NCBI GenBank assembly: GCA_947489925.1
Contig: CANLFK010000052.1
Coordinates: 1-13,290 of the forward strand
Length of the DNA stretch: 13,290 bases
Reading direction: 5' to 3'
Source of the DNA: Candidatus Caenarcanales bacterium
Lineage (GTDB): Bacteria > Cyanobacteriota > Vampirovibrionia > Caenarcaniphilales > Caenarcanaceae
Under the pieces are notes generated by a model that ran no database searches, was not told where the DNA came from, and saw only the letters and a list, made by a program, of their open reading frames with translations. This document shows, in pieces, positions 1 through 6,371 of this stretch (the stretch's first letter is position 1; each line of letters begins with the position of its first letter). Made by a program: the position numbers and the translations under genes.

Positions 1-1
1 T

Positions 2-262
2 CCAACTATTGAAAGCCCCAGTCCAACCAGCACACAAAATAAAACCTTAGCTGATACTTTTTCACAAATGTTAAATAAAGTTTCGACAGAAGTGCAAGAA
101 CCAAATCAACTAGCAAAAGATATGTTGTCTGGCAAAAAAGAATTTGACTCGGCTGAATTAATGATGCAAATGTCTGAAGCCGAACAGAAATTAAGCCTAA
201 CCGTGCGGGTGATGAATGATTTAATTTCTGGCATTAAACAATTAGAAGGCTTGCAAATTTAA
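2..262 (+). CDS. fliE: Flagellar hook-basal body protein FliE (5' partial)
   Basis: FliE is the small junction protein linking the MS ring to the proximal rod of the flagellum, exported by the flagellar type III apparatus. The reading frame is open from base 2, so the ATG at 68 is internal: it falls inside the conserved stretch FSQMLNKV, which matches the FliE pattern of a Phe followed by a short Leu/Lys helix. Further on, the segment MMQMSEAEQKLSLTVRVMND and the C-terminal end ISGIKQLEGLQI follow the family pattern (helix with regular Leu/Val, then a Met/Gln-ending tail). 86 residues are visible; the family is about 100 long, so only some 15-20 N-terminal residues are missing. FliE genes usually close a flgB-flgC-fliE operon, so flgC is probably just off the left edge (inference). 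The stop lies one base from the end of the convergent ABC ATPase gene. Confidence 0.85.
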   Translation, partial: PTIESPSPTSTQNKTLADTFSQMLNKVSTEVQEPNQLAKDMLSGKKEFDSAELMMQMSEAEQKLSLTVRVMNDLISGIKQLEGLQI

Positions 263-263
263 T

Positions 264-953
264 TTAAACTGCCTGAATTGTGAGAGGGGCAATTTTTGTC
301 AGATTACCATCAATTACTTGATAAACTTGATCCGCCATATTAGAAGCTTGCGAGCTATGTGTTGCCATAATAATAGTTATATTTTCTTCTTTTTTTAGCC
401 TGTTTAAAAGCTCTAAAATAGCCAAAGCGTTTTTACTGTCCAAATTACCTGTTGGTTCATCGGCTAAAATTAATTTGGGCTTATGTACTATTGCCCTTGC
501 AATGGCTACTCTTTGTAATTGACCCCCCGATAAGGTATTTAAAGGTCTGTCTTGTAATTCTGAAATGCCAATTTGAGCCAGTTTTTCCCGCACTAAAGCT
601 TTGGTACTTTTCATGCCATTTAAATAAAGTGGAATAGCAACATTATCTGAAACATTAAGCGAATCAAATAAATTAAAGAATTGAAAAATAAAACCTAATT
701 TTTGCCGTCTAAACAAAGTTCTTTCGTCTTCCGAAAATTTAGAAACTGAAATTCCTTCAAATAAATATTCACCGCTAGAAGGTTGATCAATTAAACCTAA
801 AATATTTAAAAGAGAAGTTTTGCCAGCCCCAGATTCACCAGTTAAAGCAATAAATTGTCCTGTCTCAATGCTCAAATCAACCTCTCTCAAGGCACTTTCT
901 TCTTGATTATTATAAGTTTTACTAATATTCTTTAATTCAATGAAATCCATCAT
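264..953 (-). CDS. ABC transporter ATP-binding protein, LolD/MacB type
   Basis: This is a stand-alone ATPase subunit of the family that powers LolCDE lipoprotein release, MacB-type efflux and FtsE-like systems. All motifs are present: Walker A GESGAGKT (residues 39-46, with Ala and Thr in place of the usual Ser-Gly-Lys-Ser), Q-loop Gln91, signature LSGGQ (141-145), Walker B LILADE (161-166) followed by PTGNLD, and H-loop His199 in MATHS. At 229 residues it is the typical length for this group. It begins with two adjacent ATG codons (953 and 950); neither has a Shine-Dalgarno sequence. It lies 14 bases after the stop of trigger factor on the same strand, so co-transcription is likely. No FtsX/MacB/LolC-like permease is adjacent: the next gene is convergent fliE. 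The substrate therefore cannot be inferred, and the family call rests on the motif set and size. Confidence 0.9.
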   Translation of the reverse strand: MMDFIELKNISKTYNNQEESALREVDLSIETGQFIALTGESGAGKTSLLNILGLIDQPSSGEYLFEGISVSKFSEDERTLFRRQKLGFIFQFFNLFDSLNVSDNVAIPLYLNGMKSTKALVREKLAQIGISELQDRPLNTLSGGQLQRVAIARAIVHKPKLILADEPTGNLDSKNALAILELLNRLKKEENITIIMATHSSQASNMADQVYQVIDGNLTKIAPLTIQAV

Positions 954-967
954 TTTATATAAAAAAC

Positions 968-2374
968 TTAATCTTCCAAAGCTAAAGCCATTTCAGCCGC
1001 TATTTTTTCAAGTTTGATTTTATCTTCACTATTAGAATCTGGCTTAACTTTAATAATCTCGAATTCATTATTATCAACCAACCAATTCAAAGTCGATTTA
1101 AAAACAAATTGCACAAATAACTGTTGTTTATATTTATCTGGCAAAGGTTTTTTATAAATCTGCTTATAATACATATCCTGAAATTTTATAGATTGTGAAA
1201 ATTCTTCATTATTAATTGGTACTTTTTCTAAGTCTAATAAGTGCAAAAAGAATATTTCAACTTTAGCTTTATTTAGAATTTGCTTTTTGAGTAAAGGTGT
1301 CAGTTCAAGCGTATATTCTTTTTTATTTTCGTGGTTTTCTTCGTCTTCATCATCATGGTCGTGATCGTGGTCAAAGTTTTCATCATGTACATGCTCTTCA
1401 TCTTGTTCTAAAACTTTAGTATAATTAGCAGATATTTTTTCATTTAACCAAGCTGGTATTTCTAGCGGATTAGCTTCAGCAATATGATTTATAATTGCCA
1501 AATTTTTAGCGTATAAAGCTTCTTTTTGTATTTCTTCTTCGTATTCTTTTTTTATTTTTTCTTTTAATGCTTCTAAGTTTTCGCAATCAAATTGCTTGGC
1601 TAATTCGTCATCAATTACTAAAGGTTTTTGTCTGCTTATATTATTGATTTTCACTTTAAAAGAGGCTTCTTTACCAGCAAAAGCTCCGTCAACATAATAT
1701 TCAGGGAAAGTAATTGTAATTTCTTTTTCTTCGCCTTTTTTGCAACCAATTAATTTGTTTAATAAACCCGGTGCAAAGTTTTTTTCGGTTACAGTAACTG
1801 TTTTATTTTTGCCTTTTGCGTCTGGCATAAAAGAATTGTCGGTGAATTTTCCTTCATAATCAATTGAAATTCTGTCAAATTCTTCAACTATTTCAACATC
1901 TTCAAGTAATTCACCTTTGGCTTTGGCTAATATTGTTAATTGTTTGGGAATTTCAGCTTCGACATCTAGCTCTTCTTCCAGAACGACAATTTTTTGCCCT
2001 TTGTAAGAAGGATTTTCATTTAAGCTTGGAATTAATTCGACTGTAAAAGGTAAACTTAAATTTTTATCATAGACAAATTCTCGGTCAAACTCTTCCAGCA
2101 TTGGCTGTGAAAATATTTTTAAGTTTTTTTCTTTTAAAGTTTTTTCCAAATTATTTTCTACTAATTTTTCCAAAACATATTGTTTTACTACCAATGGCTG
2201 AAGACGGCTTTCTAAAATATTTTTTGGCACTTGACCCGGTCTGAAACCCGGTATTTTCACATCTTTGGAAACTGATTTTAAAACTTGATTATAGGCTTTT
2301 TGAACTTCATCGGCTTCAAAGTCTAAAACAAGTTTAACTTTTGCGGTATCAAGATTTTCAACGGTAGCTTGCAT
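968..2374 (-). CDS. tig: Trigger factor (ribosome-associated chaperone / PPIase) with a His/Asp-rich insertion
   Basis: Trigger factor binds the ribosomal exit tunnel and shields nascent chains. The N-terminal domain carries the ribosome-docking signature GFRPGQVP (residues 43-50). An FKBP-like PPIase domain follows at about 164-248 (begins DRISIDYEGKF, ends near FKVKINNISR). The rest is the long helical C-terminal chaperone domain, with its conserved start near residues 253-300. The protein is 468 residues, longer than the usual 430-450. Much of the excess is a His/Asp/Glu-rich segment at residues 324-351 (bases 1322-1405) inside the C-terminal domain, containing an alternating His-Asp run at 335-341. 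This could bind divalent metals, as the His-rich tail of SlyD does, but that is inference. The start ATG has no Shine-Dalgarno. The usual clpP-clpX neighbours are absent; an ABC ATPase follows instead. Confidence 0.95.
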   Translation of the reverse strand: MQATVENLDTAKVKLVLDFEADEVQKAYNQVLKSVSKDVKIPGFRPGQVPKNILESRLQPLVVKQYVLEKLVENNLEKTLKEKNLKIFSQPMLEEFDREFVYDKNLSLPFTVELIPSLNENPSYKGQKIVVLEEELDVEAEIPKQLTILAKAKGELLEDVEIVEEFDRISIDYEGKFTDNSFMPDAKGKNKTVTVTEKNFAPGLLNKLIGCKKGEEKEITITFPEYYVDGAFAGKEASFKVKINNISRQKPLVIDDELAKQFDCENLEALKEKIKKEYEEEIQKEALYAKNLAIINHIAEANPLEIPAWLNEKISANYTKVLEQDEEHVHDENFDHDHDHDDEDEENHENKKEYTLELTPLLKKQILNKAKVEIFFLHLLDLEKVPINNEEFSQSIKFQDMYYKQIYKKPLPDKYKQQLFVQFVFKSTLNWLVDNNEFEIIKVKPDSNSEDKIKLEKIAAEMALALED

Positions 2375-2468
2375 ATAAAAATTTATGAAATATAAAACAG
2401 TTAATTAATACTTGAGATTATCATAATTTAAGTAAAAAAATGGCACTAAAACTTTTAAATTAAGTCAT

Positions 2469-3398
2469 ATGGTTTTATTGTATTCACTCAGTATGAAATT
2501 AAAAGTAAATAATTGTATATCTTTAAAGTTAGGGCTTTTGCTTATTTTGAGCTTTAATGCTTTGGGCATTTTTTCAGCCGAAGTTAAAAGACAAAAAAAA
2601 GTTAATGCTCAAGCTTTTCATTTATGCGAATTGGCTGTTCAGGTAGCTTCAGAGAAAAATTATGAAACAGCTATTATTTATTTAAAAAGAGCCTTAGAAA
2701 TTGAACCAAAATTTGCCACCGCTTTATTTAACTTGGGTTCGATTTACCGTGCCAAACATAAATATAATGATGCTTATTTTGCTTATCAACAGCTTTTACA
2801 AATTAATCCAGCCGATCATGAAGCCAGATTAGAAAAAGTTTTGACTTTGATTTCGCTTAAAGACTTTCTAAATGCCGAAAAAGAGTTGGAAAAAACACCC
2901 AAAACCGAAAAAAGATACAACTTTGTTTCCGAACAATTACAAAAGGCTCAAAAAACTAAAGAACCCGATGAACCCAAAAAAGACCAACAAATTCCGCCAA
3001 TTTTAAAAGCAAGCAAAGGTTTATATTCTGCCAATAGCTTAAATTTTAATACGCCGACTGGCATTGCTTCTGACAATAATGAAAATATTTATATTGCCAA
3101 TTTTTCGACAAATGTAATTGAAAAAGTCTCAAAAGCAGGAGAAAGACAAATTATTATTCAAGGTGATTTAATTTCTGGTCCTTCCGACATTATCTATGAT
3201 GCCCAAAAGAAAAGTCTTTTAATTGCTAATTATAAATCTGGAAATATTACCTCTCTTGATTTAGAAAGCAAAAAAGCAAAAATTTTAATTAATAATTTAC
3301 AAAAACCATATGCTTTATTTTTAAAATCAGACCGAAAATTATATATTAGTGAGCAAGGTCGTCAAGCAGTATCTATAATAGATATTTCAAATTACTAA
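2469..3398 (+). CDS. Secreted TPR protein with a partial NHL-type beta-propeller
   Basis: An exported protein of unknown specific role. Two clear tetratricopeptide repeats lie at residues 48-81 and 82-115 (each ends in the typical E/Q-I-x-P), with a weaker third at about 116-140. A charged linker follows at 156-178. Then come about three NHL-like strands-of-blade repeats (195-230, 237-271, 279-309), each with the pattern P-x-G/A-x-x-x-x-x-x-x-(I/L)-(Y/L)-I-(A/S). A full propeller needs six or so blades, so the domain is short. A good signal peptide is seen only from Met9 (ATG at 2493): Lys-rich start, hydrophobic core LGLLLILSFNALGIF, cleavage likely after FSA. The true start may therefore be 2493 rather than 2469; neither has a ribosome binding site. 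RecR starts 14 bases after the stop, so the two probably share a transcript. Confidence 0.7.
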   Translation: MVLLYSLSMKLKVNNCISLKLGLLLILSFNALGIFSAEVKRQKKVNAQAFHLCELAVQVASEKNYETAIIYLKRALEIEPKFATALFNLGSIYRAKHKYNDAYFAYQQLLQINPADHEARLEKVLTLISLKDFLNAEKELEKTPKTEKRYNFVSEQLQKAQKTKEPDEPKKDQQIPPILKASKGLYSANSLNFNTPTGIASDNNENIYIANFSTNVIEKVSKAGERQIIIQGDLISGPSDIIYDAQKKSLLIANYKSGNITSLDLESKKAKILINNLQKPYALFLKSDRKLYISEQGRQAVSIIDISNY

Positions 3399-3412
3399 AA
3401 ATTTTATTAGCT

Positions 3413-4018
3413 GTGAATTATGTTTTACCTTTAGCCGAATTAATTGAGCAATTTCGCAAATTACCGGGTGTCGGTTCAAAATCCGCTCAGCGATTAGCTT
3501 TTCAGCTTTTAAGTTGGAGCAAAGAAGATATTAAAAAATTTGCTGAAACCCTTTTAAAAGCCAGCACTGATATTAATTATTGTCCAAGTTGTTTTAATTT
3601 TAGTACTGGGCAAGACTTATGCGGCATTTGTGCTAATCCTAAAAGACAAAAAAAAACTATTTGCATTGTCGCTGGCATTAAAGATTTGTCTGCCCTAGAA
3701 AGAACCTTAGAATTTAAAGGACTTTATCATGTTTTGCATGGCTTAATCTCACCAATGGACGGAATTGGCCCTGACAATTTAAAAATTAAAGAACTTGTCC
3801 AGCGTTTATCCACCGATGAAGAAGAAGTTGAAGAAATTATTTTAGCTCTCAGTCCATCTACTGAAGGCGAAGCCACTACTTTATATTTAACCCGTTTATT
3901 AAAACCTTTAGTCAATAAAGTTACTCGTTTGGCTTTTGGACTGTCAGTCGGAGCAGACATTGAACAAACTGATGAATTAACTTTAGCCCGAGCCTTAGAA
4001 GGAAGACGAGATTGTTAA
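3413..4018 (+). CDS. recR: Recombination mediator RecR
   Basis: RecR works with RecO (and RecF) to load RecA at gaps and single-stranded DNA ends. At 201 residues it is full length. Domains in order: helix-hairpin-helix LPGVGSKSAQRLAF (17-30); a four-cysteine zinc motif C57-x2-C60 and C70-x2-C73; a Toprim domain beginning CIVAGIKDLSALE (84-96) with the conserved GLYHVLHGLISPMDGIGP (103-120); and a C-terminal stretch KVTRLAFGLSVGADIEQTDE. Two positions differ from the usual pattern. The Toprim glutamate normally found as V-V-E is Ala here, and GLPVG...EYAD is GLSVG...EQTD. The Toprim glutamate is catalytic in topoisomerases, not known to be so in RecR. The start is GTG at 3413, chosen because MNYVLPLAELIEQFRKLPGVG matches the family N terminus; there is no Shine-Dalgarno. 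It follows the TPR/NHL gene closely. Confidence 0.95.
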   Translation: MNYVLPLAELIEQFRKLPGVGSKSAQRLAFQLLSWSKEDIKKFAETLLKASTDINYCPSCFNFSTGQDLCGICANPKRQKKTICIVAGIKDLSALERTLEFKGLYHVLHGLISPMDGIGPDNLKIKELVQRLSTDEEEVEEIILALSPSTEGEATTLYLTRLLKPLVNKVTRLAFGLSVGADIEQTDELTLARALEGRRDC

Positions 4019-4093
4019 AGATTAGATAATATTTTAGTAATAAATAAGTATTACAGTGTATATTAAATTTATATTGGTTTGAAAAAGTAGATT

Positions 4094-4300
4094 ATGTTTT
4101 CGGATAAAATTACAAGTGAAATAGACTCTTTGCCCCTTCAATACCAGAAAGAAGTATTTGATTTTATTCTTTTTCTGAAAAACAAAATAAAAGAAGAAAC
4201 CGATACAGATTATTTATCAAAAAATCCAGAAATTAAACAATCTATCATAAATGGATTAAATACTCCTCTCAATGAATGCTCTAAAGAAGTAAATTTTTAA
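4094..4300 (+). CDS. Small antitoxin-like protein (DUF2281/VapB-type), no toxin adjacent
   Basis: A 68-residue, probably cytosolic protein. The segment SLPLQYQKEVFDFILFLKNK (residues 12-31) matches the Leu-Pro, then helix ending D-F-x-x-F-L pattern seen in DUF2281-type and related small antitoxins. The tail INGLNTPLNECSKEVNF resembles the C-terminal toxin-contacting tails of type II antitoxins (pattern G-x-N-T-P-L-x-E-C). In a normal operon the toxin gene follows immediately. Here the stop is followed after 10 bases by the end of a convergent gene, and nothing toxin-like is seen on either side. It could be a solitary antitoxin, a remnant of a decayed pair, or a regulator. Family assignment is by pattern recognition only. 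It is preceded by a 75-base gap after recR, so it may have its own promoter. Confidence 0.5.
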   Translation: MFSDKITSEIDSLPLQYQKEVFDFILFLKNKIKEETDTDYLSKNPEIKQSIINGLNTPLNECSKEVNF

Positions 4301-4310
4301 TTAATTTAAA

Positions 4311-4631
4311 TTATTGATTATCTTGTGGATTTTGAATAGCCAATCTGGGTCTAGGAAAACAATCTAAGATATAGCGGACAGTTTGTTCTAAAGAAGATAA
4401 ACGACCTTCAATTTTTGCTTGTTCTACTTTTATTTCATTAACTTCTTTTTTTACTTCATTAATTTCTTTAGAAAGAGAATCAAATTTAGAGTCAATTTTG
4501 GTATTCAATTTACTTTCAACATCATTAATTCGATTATTAAAAGAGCTGGTAACTGCCCAAAAGAGACCTAATGAGCTAATAACTTGCGTACCAACAGCGA
4601 CAAATAAAGCCACACTGCTTGAAATTTCCAT
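4311..4631 (-). CDS. Small membrane-anchored coiled-coil protein, function unknown
   Basis: A 106-residue protein whose function I do not recognise. Residues 5-27 form one hydrophobic segment (VALFVAVGTQVISSLGLFWAV), either a transmembrane anchor or an uncleaved signal. Residues 31-90 are a long amphipathic, Lys/Glu-rich helix with heptad spacing of Ile, Val and Leu (for example SKEINEVKKEVNEIKVEQAK), typical of a coiled coil. The tail is short and polar, with a Pro-Arg-Pro-Arg patch near 93-96. The layout resembles small phage- or plasmid-borne coiled-coil proteins, and also many unrelated bacterial proteins, so no role is assigned. It lies on the strand opposite the antitoxin-like gene, with only 10 bases between the stops. 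Its start has no Shine-Dalgarno. It follows the 352-residue gene after a 140-base gap. Confidence 0.6.
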   Translation of the reverse strand: MEISSSVALFVAVGTQVISSLGLFWAVTSSFNNRINDVESKLNTKIDSKFDSLSKEINEVKKEVNEIKVEQAKIEGRLSSLEQTVRYILDCFPRPRLAIQNPQDNQ

Positions 4632-4733
4632 AATTTACTTTATGATTTACTAATTGAATTATACCTAAATCTGAAGGTAAGCACATTGAAAATTTAGGGA
4701 AAAATCAATAAGCTTAACTTTTGAAGAACTTTG

Positions 4734-4746
4734 CAGGTAAAACCTG
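4734..4746. repeat. Small inverted repeat between the 352- and 106-residue genes
   Basis: A 5-bp perfect stem (CAGGT/ACCTG) with a 3-base loop, located 25 bases beyond the stop of the 352-residue gene, in a region otherwise very AT-rich. In the minus-strand transcript no run of U follows it, so it does not look like a standard intrinsic terminator. It could stabilise a 3' end or be chance. Confidence 0.25.
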
Positions 4747-4771
4747 ATTATTAAAGAATATTTAAAACTTT

Positions 4772-5830
4772 TTATCCGCCTTTTTCAAAAGCTTGTTTGA
4801 TGAAATTACTAACCGTTGAATCTTGATTTCCTTTATGTTTTTCGGCTAAGTCTGTTTGTTGTTTCAGCCCAGCAGAGGCGGCTTGTAATTGTTCAGAAAC
4901 TCTGGTTAATTGGGCTATTATATTAGTTCTTAATTGAGCAAAAACTTTATTTTGTGCTGCTCGTCCTTCTGGTGTGTCTTGTCCATAAGGTGGTCTTCCA
5001 GCAATATAAGAAAAATTAATATTAGGAGTTGTGCCAGATGGAGCGGTATTTAATTCATTAATAATGGCAATGGTTTTTTGTAATTGTGTGTATAAACCAG
5101 CCTGAGCATAAATTCCAGCGGCAATAGTTGCGCCAGTTTGGTCGCCTAAACCAGGCACTAAGCCATTAACATCAATTGGTGAAGTTGTCAGTCCATGCGA
5201 AATGTTGAGAGCTGAAAAAGTTTGTCCAGCCGAACTTATTCTTTGTACTTCTGCCTGAACATTTGGTGAATTTATTTGATTTTGTTTTGCTTCATTTAGT
5301 CCTACTGGAGCTAGATTTCCGCTAGGATCAATTTCTTTTCCATTTCTTTCGATTTTAAATTTGCCCGTTTTTTCATCAAAAATTAATTTATCACCAATTT
5401 GTATAAGATCATTTGGGTTTGAGCTTTCGGTGATTGAACTTGAAATTTGAGAATTAAATGGAAAAAACAAATTTAAATTATCTGGATTTGACCCATCAAT
5501 TGATTTTTTAACAGTGCCATCAGCCGCTATAATTAAAATATGACCATTTTGTGGATTAATGCCAATTTTATCGTCTGGACTAACAAGCGAAGTATTATTT
5601 CTTAATTTCTCAATGGCATTTGCAAAATTTGGTTTGAGCGTTTGATCCCAACTAATATATTGCGGATTTACAATTGAACTTTGCCAAGAATCATTAGAAC
5701 TTGGAAGAAAAGAAATCTGATTAGCAGAATTAAGACTAGAAGCTGGATTAGAAATAACTTGATTATTATTTAAATAAGGTAAATTAGTCGAAGAATTATT
5801 TAGATTAAGATTAAAATTATTACCAGACAT
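4772..5830 (-). CDS. Asn/Ser/Gln-rich protein with two internal beta repeats, function unknown
   Basis: A 352-residue protein that I do not recognise. The first 60 residues are low-complexity, very rich in Asn and Ser, with no hydrophobic signal peptide. Residues 87-113 and 147-171 look like two copies of a short unit, pattern D-K-(I/L)-x-(I/F)-(N/D)-x-(Q/K)-x-G-(H/K)-(I/F)-x-I, then (D/N)-G, suggesting a repeated beta hairpin. A Gly/Ala-rich helical stretch follows (229-262). The C-terminal part (about 288-350) is amphipathic helix rich in Gln, Ala and Leu, ending in KQAFEKGG. There are no cysteines. This composition (disordered Asn/Ser start, no signal, helical end) resembles substrates of flagellar or other non-Sec export routes, but that is weak inference. 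It is divergent from the 83-residue gene across a 152-base gap. Nearby genes give no function. Confidence 0.65.
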   Translation of the reverse strand: MSGNNFNLNLNNSSTNLPYLNNNQVISNPASSLNSANQISFLPSSNDSWQSSIVNPQYISWDQTLKPNFANAIEKLRNNTSLVSPDDKIGINPQNGHILIIAADGTVKKSIDGSNPDNLNLFFPFNSQISSSITESSNPNDLIQIGDKLIFDEKTGKFKIERNGKEIDPSGNLAPVGLNEAKQNQINSPNVQAEVQRISSAGQTFSALNISHGLTTSPIDVNGLVPGLGDQTGATIAAGIYAQAGLYTQLQKTIAIINELNTAPSGTTPNINFSYIAGRPPYGQDTPEGRAAQNKVFAQLRTNIIAQLTRVSEQLQAASAGLKQQTDLAEKHKGNQDSTVSNFIKQAFEKGG

Positions 5831-5929
5831 AATCCAAAAGCGAGAAAGTTATATTTTTTCATACCGCTTATAAAGATTTAATTCCTTTACTAAAGAGGTT
5901 TTCCCTTCTGATTTATCAGTAATCCCGCC

Positions 5930-5958
5930 TTGACAATAATATTTTGAGTTATTATTTA
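5930..5958 (+). promoter_or_regulatory. Candidate sigma-70 promoter for the 83-residue gene
   Basis: A perfect -35 box TTGACA (5930-5935) is followed, after 17 bases, by TATTTA (5953-5958), a weak -10 match. The pair lies about 25 bases before the ATG at 5983, in the divergent gap shared with the 352-residue gene. In DNA this AT-rich the -10 match means little; the perfect -35 box is the real support. Confidence 0.35.
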
Positions 5959-5982
5959 AACTAACTTAAAAAACTTAAAAAT

Positions 5983-6234
5983 ATGACAATAGCTGGATAT
6001 AATTTGGGCGGAGACATGGATCAATGCGTTACTGAAACCGATAAAACCAAGTTTTTGGCTGCCACAAAAAAATTAGCCTTGCAAAGAAATGTCTCTGAGA
6101 GAACAATTATTTTATGGTGTTATAATCATTCAGATTCAGCTGAAACTATGCAAAGAATTAAAAATTGGCTAGAAGAAGAAGATGCAAGCCAAAAATGGTT
6201 AATGTCTTTGCCAACTTATGAAATTGAAGAATAA
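5983..6234 (+). CDS. Small protein of unknown function (83 residues)
   Basis: I do not recognise this protein. It is predicted soluble and mostly helical, with two cysteines (Cys15 and Cys46), the latter in the unusual string ILWCYNHSD (43-51), three tryptophans in the second half, and an acidic tail ending EIEE. The block KKLALQRNVSERTIILWCY (29-47) has the look of a helix-turn-helix, but it is too short to assert DNA binding. The first ATG (5983) is taken as the start. A second in-frame ATG at 6016 has a GGAG only two bases upstream, too close to work well. A candidate promoter with a perfect TTGACA lies just upstream. The gene is divergent from the 352-residue gene and is followed by a 137-base gap before the formyltransferase. 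Confidence 0.55.
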   Translation: MTIAGYNLGGDMDQCVTETDKTKFLAATKKLALQRNVSERTIILWCYNHSDSAETMQRIKNWLEEEDASQKWLMSLPTYEIEE

Positions 6235-6343
6235 AACATAATTTCAAATTCTTTAGTGCCTATGCTTATAATATTAGGAAGTTTAATCTTAAAGAATAAA
6301 GACCTTAAGTTTTTATGTTAATTAAATAATTATCTTTGAGATT

Positions 6344-6349
6344 TATAAT
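6344..6349 (+). promoter_or_regulatory. Possible -10 box upstream of the formyltransferase gene
   Basis: An exact TATAAT lies 22 bases before the ATG at 6372. No good -35 box is found at the right spacing. An AGGA at 6358-6361 is the nearest thing to a ribosome binding site, but it is 10 bases from the start and short. In sequence this AT-rich, an exact -10 box can occur by chance. Confidence 0.25.
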
Positions 6350-6371
6350 TTCAGTTTAGGATTAATTCAAA

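Noticed and set aside
3727..3960. Antisense open frame within recR
   Set aside because: It lies fully inside the conserved Toprim and C-terminal coding sequence of recR; shadow frame.
4019..4093. tRNA or small RNA in the gap between recR and the antitoxin-like gene
   Set aside because: No cloverleaf, T-loop consensus or GC-rich stem; the gap is nearly all A and T.
5884..5898. Palindrome CTTTACTAAAG as an operator
   Set aside because: Only 11 bases, imperfect outside the core, and the composition makes short palindromes common; no second copy was seen.
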